From positions 62,001 to 126,000 of the forward strand of contig PLBO01000135.1 of NCBI GenBank assembly GCA_003134555.1: a stretch of DNA of 64,000 nt, written 5' to 3'. The notes under the pieces were generated by a model that searched no databases, was not told where the DNA came from, and worked only from the letters and a program-made list of their open reading frames with translations. Positions 39,953 through 48,595 of the stretch are shown piece by piece (the first letter of the stretch is position 1; each line of letters opens with the position of its first letter). The stretch comes from Actinomycetota bacterium. Its GTDB lineage: Bacteria; Actinomycetota; Acidimicrobiia; IMCC26256; PALSA-610. Made by a program: the position numbers and the translations under genes.

Positions 39953-41455
39953 ATGGAGCGCGAGGTGGTGACGGGATACTGCTGGCCGCAATCAGTGTGC
40001 CCGGGTGAGCAGGTCGGTCTGCACATGTCGTCGTCCGCTCGGCGGCCGGTGCGCGTCGAGGTGGCACGGGTCGGCGCCCGGCGCGAGGTCGTGTTCAGTA
40101 CGGCGTCTGATGGCGTCGCGACCGACGAGCACGAGACGCCGAAGGACGCTTCCTCGAAGGGGTGCGGCTGGCCTGTCGCGCTGACGCTGGACGTCGACCC
40201 GACGTGGCGGTCGGGCTACTACGAGGTCGTCATGGAGATCGACGTTGGCGAGAAGGTGCGGCGCGACTACGCGTTCTTCGTCGTGCGTCCGTCTTCGCTT
40301 GGTCAGAGCATTGTTCTCGCGCTGGCGACCAATACGTGGCACGCCTACAACGACTTTGGCGGTCCGAACCTGTATACCGGCGGCACCCACGTTGCCATGC
40401 AGCGGCCGATGTCGGCGGGCTACCTCTACAAGCCGCCGGGCTTGGGCCGTCGCGTGACGGGGACGGGCGCGCCCGATCCGCAGAACGCCGCGCATGTCGG
40501 CTACGTGCAGCTCAACCATCTGTCGGCCTATGCCGGGTCGGCGGGTTGGCCCGACTGGGAGCTGCCGTTCATCGAGTGGGCCGAACGCGAAGGGTTCGAG
40601 ATCGGTGTGTGCACGAACGCCGATCTCGAAGAACACCCCGATGTGTTGGACGACGCGAGTTTGTATCTGTCGGTCGGCCACGACGAGTACTGGTCTCGCG
40701 GAATGCGCGACACGGTCGAAGCATTCATCGCGCGCGGCGGCAACGCGGCGTTCTTCTCGGGCAACACGTCGTTGTGGCAGGTGCGCATCGAGGGTGACGA
40801 TCACGACGTGATGGTGGGGTACAAGGGCTTCTTCAAGAACGACCCGCTGATGGAAACCGACCGCGAGCCGGAGGTGACGACATTCTGGTCCGACGTGGTC
40901 GTCGGTCGTCCCGAGAACCACATGACCGGCGTCACGTTCACCCGTGGGGGCTATCACCGCATCGGTCGCAATGTGACCGCCGGCCTCGGCGGCTACACCG
41001 TGCACCGCGCCGGTCACTGGATCTTCGACGGCACCGGGCTCGGCTACGGCGACGTACTCGGTGCGGGCGCGACGGTCGTCGGCTACGAGTGCGACGGGTG
41101 CGAGTTCACCTACCGCGACGGGCTGCCGTACCCGACCGGCGAGGACGGCACGCCGTCGACCTTCGAGATCCTCGGCACGTGCCCGACGCAGCACTTCACG
41201 CGTGAGACCGCGCCTCGTCCGCCCAAGCCGGGCGAGCCCAGCGAGTTGGAGTACATCGCGTCACGCGTGTTCGGGACGCGTGTGCCCGAGGCGATGGAAC
41301 GCATCCGTCACGGCCACGCGGTGCTGGGTGCGTACACGAACCAGGCGGGCGCGACAGTGATCACGTCGGGGTCGACCGACTGGGCTCACGGGCTGGCAGG
41401 GCGAGACCCGCAGATTGAGCAGATCACCCGGAACGTGCTGACGCGGTTGGGGTAG
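39953..41455 (+). CDS. N,N-dimethylformamidase beta-subunit-like protein
   Basis: A 500-residue protein resembling the large (beta) subunit of N,N-dimethylformamidase. Conserved blocks include LALATNTWHAYNDFGGPNLY, YLSVGHDEYWSRGMRDTVEA, ARGGNAAFFSGNTSLWQVRI and TYRDGLPYPTGEDGTPSTFE. The N-terminal Ig-like part (residues 1-110) is also typical. Dimethylformamidase hydrolyses DMF to dimethylamine and formate with a small alpha subunit and an iron centre. No alpha subunit is seen here, so the substrate is uncertain. Divergent from the cupredoxin gene. Confidence 0.8.
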   Translation: MEREVVTGYCWPQSVCPGEQVGLHMSSSARRPVRVEVARVGARREVVFSTASDGVATDEHETPKDASSKGCGWPVALTLDVDPTWRSGYYEVVMEIDVGEKVRRDYAFFVVRPSSLGQSIVLALATNTWHAYNDFGGPNLYTGGTHVAMQRPMSAGYLYKPPGLGRRVTGTGAPDPQNAAHVGYVQLNHLSAYAGSAGWPDWELPFIEWAEREGFEIGVCTNADLEEHPDVLDDASLYLSVGHDEYWSRGMRDTVEAFIARGGNAAFFSGNTSLWQVRIEGDDHDVMVGYKGFFKNDPLMETDREPEVTTFWSDVVVGRPENHMTGVTFTRGGYHRIGRNVTAGLGGYTVHRAGHWIFDGTGLGYGDVLGAGATVVGYECDGCEFTYRDGLPYPTGEDGTPSTFEILGTCPTQHFTRETAPRPPKPGEPSELEYIASRVFGTRVPEAMERIRHGHAVLGAYTNQAGATVITSGSTDWAHGLAGRDPQIEQITRNVLTRLG

Positions 41456-41497
41456 AGCTACGACACGGAACTCATGTGGCGTGCGGGACCCGTGATG

Positions 41498-41564
41498 CCT
41501 ACCCCCGCCACCATCTGAAATCGCAGGAGAAGGCCGGTGCGCATGCACCGGCCTTCTGCGTTTT
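41498..41564 (+). repeat. tRNA 3'-end remnant D plus terminator
   Basis: Bases 41498-41513 repeat the end of the tRNA-Met remnant at 32333-32348 (CCTACCCCCGCCACCA). The following TCTGAAATCGCAGG is also shared with 32349-32362 except for one base. A 12-bp hairpin with GCAT loop (41529-41556) and a TGCGTTTT tail forms a terminator like that at 32365. Together with copy B it brackets the interval 32349-41497 with direct repeats of about 70 bases. Confidence 0.6.
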
Positions 41565-41639
41565 CGCGTCTTCCGCGGCCGAGGTCAACCACTCAAACGA
41601 GTGGCGACATCGCGTGCCAATGCGAGGAACGTCCCATAT

Positions 41640-41792
41640 ATGGATCCGCAACGCGCGCCGGAGCAGGTCGATGCGCCGGACGACTTCGTACCGCTCCGAG
41701 AAGCCGTCGCGATGGGCGGTGTAAGTCGGCGCACGTTCACCGCGTGGGCACAAGCCGGCAAGCTGATCCCGACCGCAGGAGCAACGCGATGA
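41640..41792 (+). CDS. Small MerR-type HTH protein, excisionase-like
   Basis: A 50-residue protein with FVPLREAVAMGGVSRRTFTA and WAQAGKLIPTAGATR, the winged-helix pattern of excisionase or MerR-N proteins. It is close to the tRNA 3' remnant, which is where an element's excisionase would be. The stop overlaps the next start. Short but with recognisable motif. Confidence 0.55.
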   Translation: MDPQRAPEQVDAPDDFVPLREAVAMGGVSRRTFTAWAQAGKLIPTAGATR

Positions 41793-41986
41793 ACCCGAAG
41801 AGGCTGAGGGCGATCAAGGCCCACCCGAGTGCATCTGCCGTCCGTGTCGACCGTCGGCAGACCGTCCCGTCGTACTTGCAGCGCTACTCCGCCGAACTCG
41901 ACGCCTGGCATGCCCAACGTCGCGCTGCCACGAGCACCGTGCGGCCCTCGACGCCCGAGGACGACAAGCAGACCGGCGCCCCGTGA
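41789..41986 (+). CDS. Small hypothetical protein
   Basis: A 65-residue basic protein starting with ATG that overlaps the preceding stop (ATGA). Segment RRQTVPSYLQRYSAELDAWH suggests an amphipathic helix. No family. It lies in a chain of three overlapping small genes, which supports its reality. Confidence 0.45.
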   Translation: MNPKRLRAIKAHPSASAVRVDRRQTVPSYLQRYSAELDAWHAQRRAATSTVRPSTPEDDKQTGAP

Positions 41987-42303
41987 CAATGACGACGATC
42001 GAAGGTGTCGAGGTCGACCGGGCACTACTCGAGGAGTGTCGGCGCATTGGTGACGGGCTGGACGCGCTCATGCCGGAGCTACGCGAACTGCTCGCCGCGG
42101 CCGGTGCCGCAATCGTGAAAGTCGATGTTCGCCTCATGGAACATCCACGCGAGCTTGGCGACGACGGATGCCAACGCTTCGAAGAAGGGTCGGGCGTCGG
42201 TCGGCTCTACAAGCTCATGGTCGAGCTGCACCAGGCTTGCGACTTCGACGCGGTGATCTTTGCCGATCGGGCGTACCAGGCGGCCGCCCACGGCCCGGTG
42301 TAG
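41983..42303 (+). CDS. Small hypothetical protein
   Basis: A 106-residue protein from GTG 41983 (or ATG 41989) overlapping the preceding stop. Mostly helical with a two-helix N-terminus (ALLEECRRIGDGLDALMPEL) and a C-terminal GRLYKLMVELHQACDFDAVI. No family recognised. Confidence 0.5.
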   Translation: MTMTTIEGVEVDRALLEECRRIGDGLDALMPELRELLAAAGAAIVKVDVRLMEHPRELGDDGCQRFEEGSGVGRLYKLMVELHQACDFDAVIFADRAYQAAAHGPV

Positions 42304-42536
42304 GCCGGCGGCACAGCCGCGACTAGTGCGGCCTCCAGTCCGGCAGGTGAATGGTCGTCGACGTCATCGTGGTGTCTCATAGGTCTGACTGAGCGGCGCG
42401 GCTCGATGTCGTCGTGCCACAGTTGCTGGTCGGTCAGGTGCTGCAGGACGAGATGAACGGCATCTTCGGTCGGGATGCCCATGCGTTCGGCCAGGCCGAT
42501 GAGATCTCTGGGCGTAGCTGAGGTCGGGGTGATCAT
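42207..42536 (-). CDS. Possible small protein on the opposite strand
   Basis: A 109-residue frame whose first 95 residues look like real protein (ATPRDLIGLAERMGIPTEDA; VHLVLQHLTDQQLWHDD). It converges on, and overlaps by about 100 bases, the gene ending at 42303, so one of the two 3' ends is probably wrong or decayed. Confidence 0.35.
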   Translation of the reverse strand: MITPTSATPRDLIGLAERMGIPTEDAVHLVLQHLTDQQLWHDDIEPRRSVRPMRHHDDVDDHSPAGLEAALVAAVPPAYTGPWAAAWYARSAKITASKSQAWCSSTMSL

Positions 42537-43062
42537 TGCGGACCTCGGCCTTCTGCGACTTCGGCGGGTGCCGTCATTCGTGCGCGGGACGACGGCGTTT
42601 CGCGAAGCTGGTGATCGCCAGACCGCTGACCTGTCGGCCCGGCGTACACACCGCCTTGCAAGACCCGGCCCGACAGATCAGCGGCCGTCGTCGCGTCGAG
42701 GGGCCGTCGGGCAGCGTTCACATACGCGGCGGTCAGGTTCGATTGGGCGTTCTTCGCGGCGGCGTTGGTCTTGTCCGTCGTTGCCGGTGCCAGCACCTTG
42801 CCGGGCGGGAAACCCGTGATCGACGTTCCCGGCCATACGCCGAGACTGCCAGCGAGGGTGCTGTTGCCAGTATTGGTGACCGTCGAGCCGCCCAGGACCG
42901 AATAGTTGGCCGAGGAGCCGAGCGGAACCGTCGCCACGACGGCCGCATTCGCCGCACCTGCGAACATGAACACGACCGCCGCCGCGATCGCGACCGAGAT
43001 CAGGATCGCGCCGCCTCGGCGGGTTACCGCAAGATGCGTTGTCGTACCACACCGACGTGCAT
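42533..43062 (-). pseudogene. DUF3494 (ice-binding-like) gene, broken
   Basis: The core frame encodes an export signal (AILISVAIAAAVVFMFAGAA) and the start of a DUF3494 domain (VPLGSSANYSVLGGSTVTNT, then GSLGVWPGTSITGFPPGKVL, then LSGRVLQGGVYAGP). A good ribosome binding site and ATG near 43062 lie in a different frame (MHVGVVRQRILR), implying a frameshift before the signal. At the other end the family similarity stops after GGVYAGP and about 130 residues of the normal domain are lacking. DUF3494 proteins bind ice or act as adhesins outside the cell. This copy is not functional. Confidence 0.7.
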
Positions 43063-43126
43063 CAAGTATCTCTCCTGTCCTTTACCGGCAGAACGCGTCC
43101 ACGGACGGAACGCGTCGGTAAGAGTG

Positions 43127-43176
43127 GCTGTGCTCGACGCGCGCGTCTGCGGGGACGTGCGCGCGTCGAGCACAGC
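43127..43176. repeat. Perfect 18-bp inverted repeat with 14-base loop
   Basis: The arms 43127-43144 and 43159-43176 are exact reverse complements (GCTGTGCTCGACGCGCGC and its complement). No T-run follows on either side, so it is not a typical intrinsic terminator. It lies upstream of the broken DUF3494 gene in the gene-poor stretch 43063-43628, where I recognise nothing else. Confidence 0.7.
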
Positions 43177-43628
43177 TCGGCGAGACCATGTGCGTTCGCG
43201 GGGGTGGGAACGCTTCACGGTCTCGACATCCAACGCGTCCAGTCATGTCGCGGGCACGCGGTCGGGGGTCAAGGTGCGGGCGACGCCCACGTGTGCGTCG
43301 CCCGAGCTGTCGACATCTCCGAGTGCCCTACATGCTCCAAGCATTTCCTGCCCCGCAATCTGGGGCGAAAAAGCCAAGGTCCGGGGCTCGGTCGCGACAG
43401 CGTTTCGATGCTGAAGGTACACCCAATCGGCGCGCGGGGCCGGTTGCGCCGAACGTGACTGCCTCCCGATCGGTCCGATTCGACTCCGGACGTTTAGACA
43501 CAGCTGTAGACGGGCAATCCTTACCGAGAGTGTGCCGGGGCCACTTTCCGTAACCGAGGAGTCGAAATGCGGTCTCGGAATCAGCATCTTCGTGATCACG
43601 ATCAGAGCGATCCTCGCGGACGCGTCTC

Positions 43629-43850
43629 ATGACGATCACCAACGTGATCCAAGCCGCGCTCTTCGCACTCACGATCGTGACGGCAGTCGCGGCGTTCGCC
43701 GTCGCATTATTCGGTTCGGCTGCGGCGCTCGAACGTTGGCTCGACGGACCTCGTCCGAGTGCGAACCCGACGCGGCCTCAACTCGGCACGGTCGCTCGCA
43801 AAGCGCTCGCTCCCATCTTCGATCCAGACGCGCAGACGCACGCCGCCTGA
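43629..43850 (+). CDS. Small single-helix membrane protein
   Basis: A 73-residue protein with one transmembrane helix (AALFALTIVTAVAAFAVALF) and a soluble basic C-terminus. It ends just before the convergent helicase gene. Family unknown; the clean ATG and hydrophobic core make it plausible. Confidence 0.5.
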   Translation: MTITNVIQAALFALTIVTAVAAFAVALFGSAAALERWLDGPRPSANPTRPQLGTVARKALAPIFDPDAQTHAA

Positions 43851-43863
43851 AGTCGAGAGACGA

Positions 43864-45909
43864 CTAACGCCAGAGGGCGTCAAGTTCCATTTCGACGCGA
43901 ATGCCGGCATCGATCGCAATGTCAGGTCGGGTGTCGTGACGAGACAGGTGAACGGCGTCGAAACACCCGGCGACGTCGTCGGACAGGAACCGGCTCGGTT
44001 GGCCCATGGTGTGATCGTCGTCGCGACCGCGTGGCCGGTAGTGGAACCGCAGTGGCACGTACACGTGCAGGTGCCGACGTGGGCGGGTGACCGCGACGTA
44101 GAAGAGACGCCGTTCTTCTTCGAGTCCTTCCTTCGACGTGAGTGCCATGTCGGAAGGGAAGTTGCCGTCGGCGGCATTGAGGAGATGCACGACGTCCCAC
44201 TCGAGACCCTTCGCGGAATGCACGGTGGAGATTACGAGCCAGTCCTCGTCGATCGAGGGAGGGCCCGCGAGGTCGCCGGTCGAATTGGGAGGCTCGAGCG
44301 TGAGATCGGCGGCCACGTCGGAGAGTCGAGTCGCGTTGTGCGCCGCACTCGTGAGCGCCGCGAGATCCGCGAGTCGCGCGTCCGCGTTGTCGTAGGCGGC
44401 GATGATCAACGGCTCGAGCGCGTCGCGCAATCGTTCCGAGTGCGATCCGACCGACTCGCCGTCGGCGCGCCGTAGGGCCTCGACGAAGAGGTCGGCCGTA
44501 CGACGCGACGCGGACGGGAGCTCCTCGACCGCGAGCCGCCAACGCATCAGAACTTCGGCGGGAGAGCCGGGCTGATCGACACCGAGTACCGCGATTGCCC
44601 GACGAGCCCGGACCGGCCCGACGCCGTCGAGGAGTTGGAGGAGGCGGAACCATGCGAGCTCGTCGCGCGGATTGTCGGCGAGGCGGAACAGGCAGATGAT
44701 GTCTTTTACGTGCGCGGCTTCGAGGAAGCGCAGACCGCCGTACTTCACATACGGGATGCGTCGTACGGACAGTTCGAGCTCGAGGAGGTCGCTGTGGTGC
44801 GCGGCGCGGACCAAAACGGCCTGTTCTCGCAGTGCGATGCCTTCTTCGCGATGCGCAAGGACTTGCTCGCAAACCGCGTCGACCTGCGCGTCCTCGTCGG
44901 CGCAGCGCACAAGGCGGGGGCGTTCTGCGTTCGAGCCGGGCTCGGCGCGTAAGCGGGTCGTGAAACCCTCGGGGGCATCTTCGCTGAGCGCGTTGGCGAC
45001 GTCGAGGATCGGCTGATTCGAACGGTAGTTGTGCCCGAGCAGAATCGTCGACATCGCCGGAAACGCCGATCCGATGTCGAGCAGGTGGCGGGGGCTCGCG
45101 CCCCGGAAGCCGTATACAGCTTGCGAATCGTCACCCACGACGGTGAGTCGGGGATCGGTCGTACGCAAAGCGCGGAGCACGTCGACCTGCAGCGCGTTGA
45201 CGTCTTGGTACTCGTCGACACAAATGTGCGCGACGTCGGACGCGAGCTGCGGACCGAGTCGCTCGTCGGCAGCTGCCGCGCGCCAGTACAGAAGGAGGTC
45301 GTCGAAGTCGACGAGACCGAGCAGACGCTTGCGGTTCACATAGCTGCGACAAATCGACGCGACTTGTTCGAGCTGGTCGGCACACCACGGGGCGACCTCG
45401 TTCACGACGAGCGACAGCGGCTGCTGCATGTTCACCGATCGCGAATAGAGATCGAGCAGAGTCCCCTTCTTCGGGAACCGGCGGCCGGTCGCGGCCGCGC
45501 CTTGTTCTTCGCGCACGAGGTCGATCACGTCAGCCGCGTCTCCGGCGTCCAGGACCGAGAATCCCTCGGGCAATCCCAGCGCGACCGCGTGACGCCGCAA
45601 AGTGCGGTGCGCGATGGAGTGGAACGTGCCGGCGACGACTCGACCCTGCGGACGGCGGCGCGCCGTCGGCTTCGCCGAGTCGGCCAACCGGGACTCGATG
45701 CGGTGCGACATCTCCCGCGCGGCGCGCCGCGTGAACGTCAAGGCCATGACGCGCTCCGGCGGTATCCCGCTCCCGATGAGCCACGCGACCCGCGCCGTCA
45801 GCGCAGTCGTCTTCCCCGTGCCGGCGCCGGCCAGGATTCGCAGCTGATCGCCATCAAATGTCGCCGCGGCCCGTTGCTCTTCGTTCAGTCGGTCGAGGTC
45901 GGCGAACAT
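43864..45909 (-). CDS. UvrD/PcrA-like superfamily 1 DNA helicase
   Basis: A 681-residue SF1A helicase with all main motifs: Q-motif NEEQRAAATFDGDQ, Walker A ILAGAGTGKTTALTAR, Ia VMALTFTRRAAREM, Walker B HICVDEYQDVN, III VVGDDSQAVYGFRGA, IV ILLGHNYRSNQPIL, V STVHSAKGLEWDVV and VI EERRLFYVAVTRPRR. Such enzymes unwind DNA 3'-5' in nucleotide excision repair and replication fork processing. It is shorter than canonical UvrD1 and close to the UvrD2-like group but without the HRDC domain. Confidence 0.9.
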   Translation of the reverse strand: MFADLDRLNEEQRAAATFDGDQLRILAGAGTGKTTALTARVAWLIGSGIPPERVMALTFTRRAAREMSHRIESRLADSAKPTARRRPQGRVVAGTFHSIAHRTLRRHAVALGLPEGFSVLDAGDAADVIDLVREEQGAAATGRRFPKKGTLLDLYSRSVNMQQPLSLVVNEVAPWCADQLEQVASICRSYVNRKRLLGLVDFDDLLLYWRAAAADERLGPQLASDVAHICVDEYQDVNALQVDVLRALRTTDPRLTVVGDDSQAVYGFRGASPRHLLDIGSAFPAMSTILLGHNYRSNQPILDVANALSEDAPEGFTTRLRAEPGSNAERPRLVRCADEDAQVDAVCEQVLAHREEGIALREQAVLVRAAHHSDLLELELSVRRIPYVKYGGLRFLEAAHVKDIICLFRLADNPRDELAWFRLLQLLDGVGPVRARRAIAVLGVDQPGSPAEVLMRWRLAVEELPSASRRTADLFVEALRRADGESVGSHSERLRDALEPLIIAAYDNADARLADLAALTSAAHNATRLSDVAADLTLEPPNSTGDLAGPPSIDEDWLVISTVHSAKGLEWDVVHLLNAADGNFPSDMALTSKEGLEEERRLFYVAVTRPRRHLHVYVPLRFHYRPRGRDDDHTMGQPSRFLSDDVAGCFDAVHLSRHDTRPDIAIDAGIRVEMELDALWR

Positions 45910-45965
45910 ATGTTCGTATCATAGGTCGCCGTGGCGGAAGGTGCCGAGGAACAGCAAACCAGCGG

Positions 45966-46199
45966 CTACTCCGCGTCGGGCTGATGCGGATCGTCGAGTG
46001 TCAGCCCCAACTCGTCGAGCTCCGTCTGATCGAGCTCCAGCATCTCCTCGACGGTTTCCTCGCCGTCGTCCTCTTCCACCGCGTCCGTTTCGGCATTGGC
46101 CAACTCGCTCACGTCGTCACGGGCCGAACGCGCGTCCTCCCTCGCGAGCTCGCGTTGTTCCTCCGGACCCGGTTTGCCTCGGTCACGTGTCGCACTCAT
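45966..46199 (-). CDS. Small acidic hypothetical protein
   Basis: A 77-residue, highly acidic protein from ATG 46199 (ATG 46211 in frame gives four more residues). It is rich in E and D with a repeated EETVEEMLELDQTELDELGL pattern, predicted helical and soluble. It lies upstream of and co-directional with the helicase, 56 bases away. No family recognised. Confidence 0.45.
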   Translation of the reverse strand: MSATRDRGKPGPEEQRELAREDARSARDDVSELANAETDAVEEDDGEETVEEMLELDQTELDELGLTLDDPHQPDAE

Positions 46200-46306
46200 G
46201 ATCGTCTCCACATACGTCGGTTCTACCCATCACCGAATGTTGCATCACACCGTCCCCGCTGATCAGTTCGCTCCGCGGAAGTACTCGTGAACCCGGAAGG
46301 ACGTCC

Positions 46307-46810
46307 ATGACGACCGATCTCGAATCCCGGATTCGCCGCACTCGAAGACCGCGCCCTTATCGGAGAACGCGTGATCAAGTACGCAATGGGGGTCGACCGT
46401 CGCGACTGGGAGATGTTCGCCGATTGTTTCACGGATCCCGCGCACGTCGACTTTTCCGCGTCGGGCGTGCCGGAGGCGGACTTCGCCCGAAGTGAATTGG
46501 TCGACTTGGTCCGCGTTCCGTTGAGCGGCTTCACCGCCACGCAGCACCTCAGCCCCAATCACGTCATCGAGTTCGACGAAGACGATTCGGACCGGGCGAT
46601 CTGCTACTCGTAGATGTATGCCCAGCACTACCTCGAGGGTTCTGAGGGCGGTGACTTCTTCCTGTTGCGCGGCTCGTACACAAACCGCATGCTCCGGACG
46701 TCGGACGTCGGACGTCGGACGGCTGGCGTATAGAGAGTCTGACCCAGCATGTCGGCTGGTCGGACGGTAACCAAAACGCGTTGACGGAAGCGACGGCCCG
46801 CTCCGTGTAG
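46307..46810 (+). pseudogene. SnoaL-like (NTF2 fold) gene, multiply disrupted
   Basis: The family sequence can be read almost completely but in three frames. Start TTDLESR is followed by a frameshift into AALEDRALIGERVIKYAMGV. The DRRDWEMFADCFTDPAHVDF segment is good SnoaL. There is an in-frame TAG at 46611 in RAICYS-MYAQHYLEG. Finally DGWRIESLTQHVGWSDGNQN is in a third frame after a 7-base tandem repeat, ending at 46810. SnoaL-like proteins are small dehydratases, isomerases or ligand binders. Three independent lesions show decay. The same family is represented by the fragment at 33296. Confidence 0.75.
46695..46721. repeat. Heptanucleotide tandem repeat (CGGACGT)
   Basis: Three complete CGGACGT units and one partial unit inside the SnoaL-like pseudogene. 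The intact family sequence (RTSDGW) would need only the first unit plus the partial one, so two extra units (14 bases) appear to have been added by slippage, shifting the frame. Confidence 0.75.
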
Positions 46811-46906
46811 AACAAAGCGCGCGTGCGTTCGCAGGGATACCGGTCGTTCTTGCCGCTTTCGTGTCATAGTCCCCGCAGGAATTGTCGCGAAAAGGGGGGG
46901 CTCACC

Positions 46907-48592
46907 GTGACGACCGATACACCTGCGAGCGGGAGCGGGACGCCGGCCGTCAACGCCGACACTCAGCGCCTGCACGAGATGGGTTACGCCCAGGAGCTCA
47001 ACCGCAAGATGGGTTGGTTCTCCAATTTCGCCATCTCCTTCTCCATCATCTCGATCCTCGCCGGCGGCATGACCGGCTTCTATCTCGGCCTGCAGGCTGG
47101 TGGCCCGAGGGCCATCGTTCTCAGCTGGTTCGTCGTCGGTTTCTTCGCACTGCTGGTCGGCATGGCCATGGCCGAGATCGTCTCCGTCTACCCGACGGCA
47201 GGGGGTCTCTACTACTGGTCGGCGAAGCTGGCGCGCAAGAACGGCCCGATGTGGAGCTGGTACACGGGCTGGTTCAACATGATCGGTCAGGTCGGGACGA
47301 TCGCGTCGGTCGACTACGCGCTCGCGACGTTCACCGGATTCTTCATCACGCTGTACCGACCGAGCTTCGGACTCTCCGGATCGAACGGCGCGCGCAACAT
47401 CTTCATCATCTTCTGCCTTTACCTCATCGCCCACGGTCTGTTGAACACGTTCCGGGTCGATCTCGTCGCCCGACTCGGCGACATCAGTGTGTGGTGGCAC
47501 GTCGTCGGCGTGCTGATCATCTTCGCCTTCCTGTTCCTCGTGCCGTCACACCACGAGAGCCTGAGCTTCATGTTCAAGTCGAAGAATCTCACCGGTTGGT
47601 CGGGGCCGTTGGCCGGTATCTGGGTATTCGGACTCGGACTGTTGCTGGCGCAGTACACGATCACCGGCTTTGACGCTTCGGCGCACGTCAGTGAAGAGAC
47701 CCACGACGCCGGGCGCAGTGCGTCGGTCGCGATCGTGCGTTCGATCTACATCTCGGCGATCGCCGCGCTCATCCTCGATGTCGGCCTGCTCCGTGCGATC
47801 CCCGGCGGCGACAAGGCCTATTCCGCCATCGCGCTCACCGGTATCAACGCCTCGCCGGCGATCATCCAAGCAGCCATCGGAGGTGCCGGCGCCAAGCTGC
47901 TGATCTTCATCGCGATCGTCGGTCAGTTCTTCTGCGGGATGGCGTGCGTGACTGCGAACTCCCGAATGATCTACGCCTTCTCGCGCGACGGCGCCGTGCC
48001 CGGCCACAAGTTCTGGCACCGCATCAACCCCCGAACCCGCACGCCCACCAACTCCGTCTGGCTCGGCGTTGTGCTCTCCGCGATCGTCGGTGCCTCGTCG
48101 CTGATCCAGAACAAGGGCTACTCGGTCGCCTTCTTCGCCATGACAGGCATCTGCGTCGTCGGCCTTTACATCGCCTACATCATCCCGGTGTTCCTCAGGC
48201 TCCGTAACCCCGACTTCGAGCAGGGCTCGTGGAACCTGCGCGGATACAGCCAACTCGTCGGTTGGACGGCCGTCGTGTGGGTTGTGTTCATCTCGATCTA
48301 CTTCTTCAGCCCGTTCTACCCGGTGCTCGGTTACCTTCGATTGCACCAGTACAGCCTCTTTGTGAACAACTTCAATTGGGCCGGTCCGCTCATCTTGCTG
48401 TCATTCATCGTGGTGACCGTTTGGTGGTTCACCTCCGCGAAGAACTGGTTCAAGGGGCCACAGGTGCAAGGCAGCAAGGAAGAGTTGATCGCGATCGAGC
48501 GCGCGCTGACATCCGGCGACGTGTCGACCTTCACGAAGATCGAACACGAAGAAGAAGCGCGGATTGACGAGCAAATCCACCCTCGCGAGTGA
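46907..48592 (+). CDS. APC-superfamily amino acid/amine permease
   Basis: A 561-residue permease from GTG 46907, preceded by a purine-rich AAAAGGGGGGG. About twelve transmembrane helices. The first helix has FAISFSIISILAGGMTGFYL followed by LQAGGPRAIVLSWFVV, and the consensus amphipathic region VSVYPTAGGLYYWSAKLARK is typical of the amino acid/choline transporter (GABA permease-like) branch. The next gene (a choline-kinase-like protein) starts three bases after the stop, and a dimethylglycine-type dehydrogenase follows, so a betaine/choline-related substrate is inferred. Confidence 0.85.
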   Translation: MTTDTPASGSGTPAVNADTQRLHEMGYAQELNRKMGWFSNFAISFSIISILAGGMTGFYLGLQAGGPRAIVLSWFVVGFFALLVGMAMAEIVSVYPTAGGLYYWSAKLARKNGPMWSWYTGWFNMIGQVGTIASVDYALATFTGFFITLYRPSFGLSGSNGARNIFIIFCLYLIAHGLLNTFRVDLVARLGDISVWWHVVGVLIIFAFLFLVPSHHESLSFMFKSKNLTGWSGPLAGIWVFGLGLLLAQYTITGFDASAHVSEETHDAGRSASVAIVRSIYISAIAALILDVGLLRAIPGGDKAYSAIALTGINASPAIIQAAIGGAGAKLLIFIAIVGQFFCGMACVTANSRMIYAFSRDGAVPGHKFWHRINPRTRTPTNSVWLGVVLSAIVGASSLIQNKGYSVAFFAMTGICVVGLYIAYIIPVFLRLRNPDFEQGSWNLRGYSQLVGWTAVVWVVFISIYFFSPFYPVLGYLRLHQYSLFVNNFNWAGPLILLSFIVVTVWWFTSAKNWFKGPQVQGSKEELIAIERALTSGDVSTFTKIEHEEEARIDEQIHPRE

Positions 48593-48595
48593 TCG

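Noticed and set aside
43180-43560. Riboswitch upstream of the broken DUF3494 gene
   Set aside because: GC-rich stems are present but I could not match the conserved core of c-di-GMP, c-di-AMP or other known classes.
46611-46613. TAG in the SnoaL-like gene as a recoded (pyrrolysine) codon
   Set aside because: Two further frameshifts lie in the same gene, so simple decay is the better explanation.
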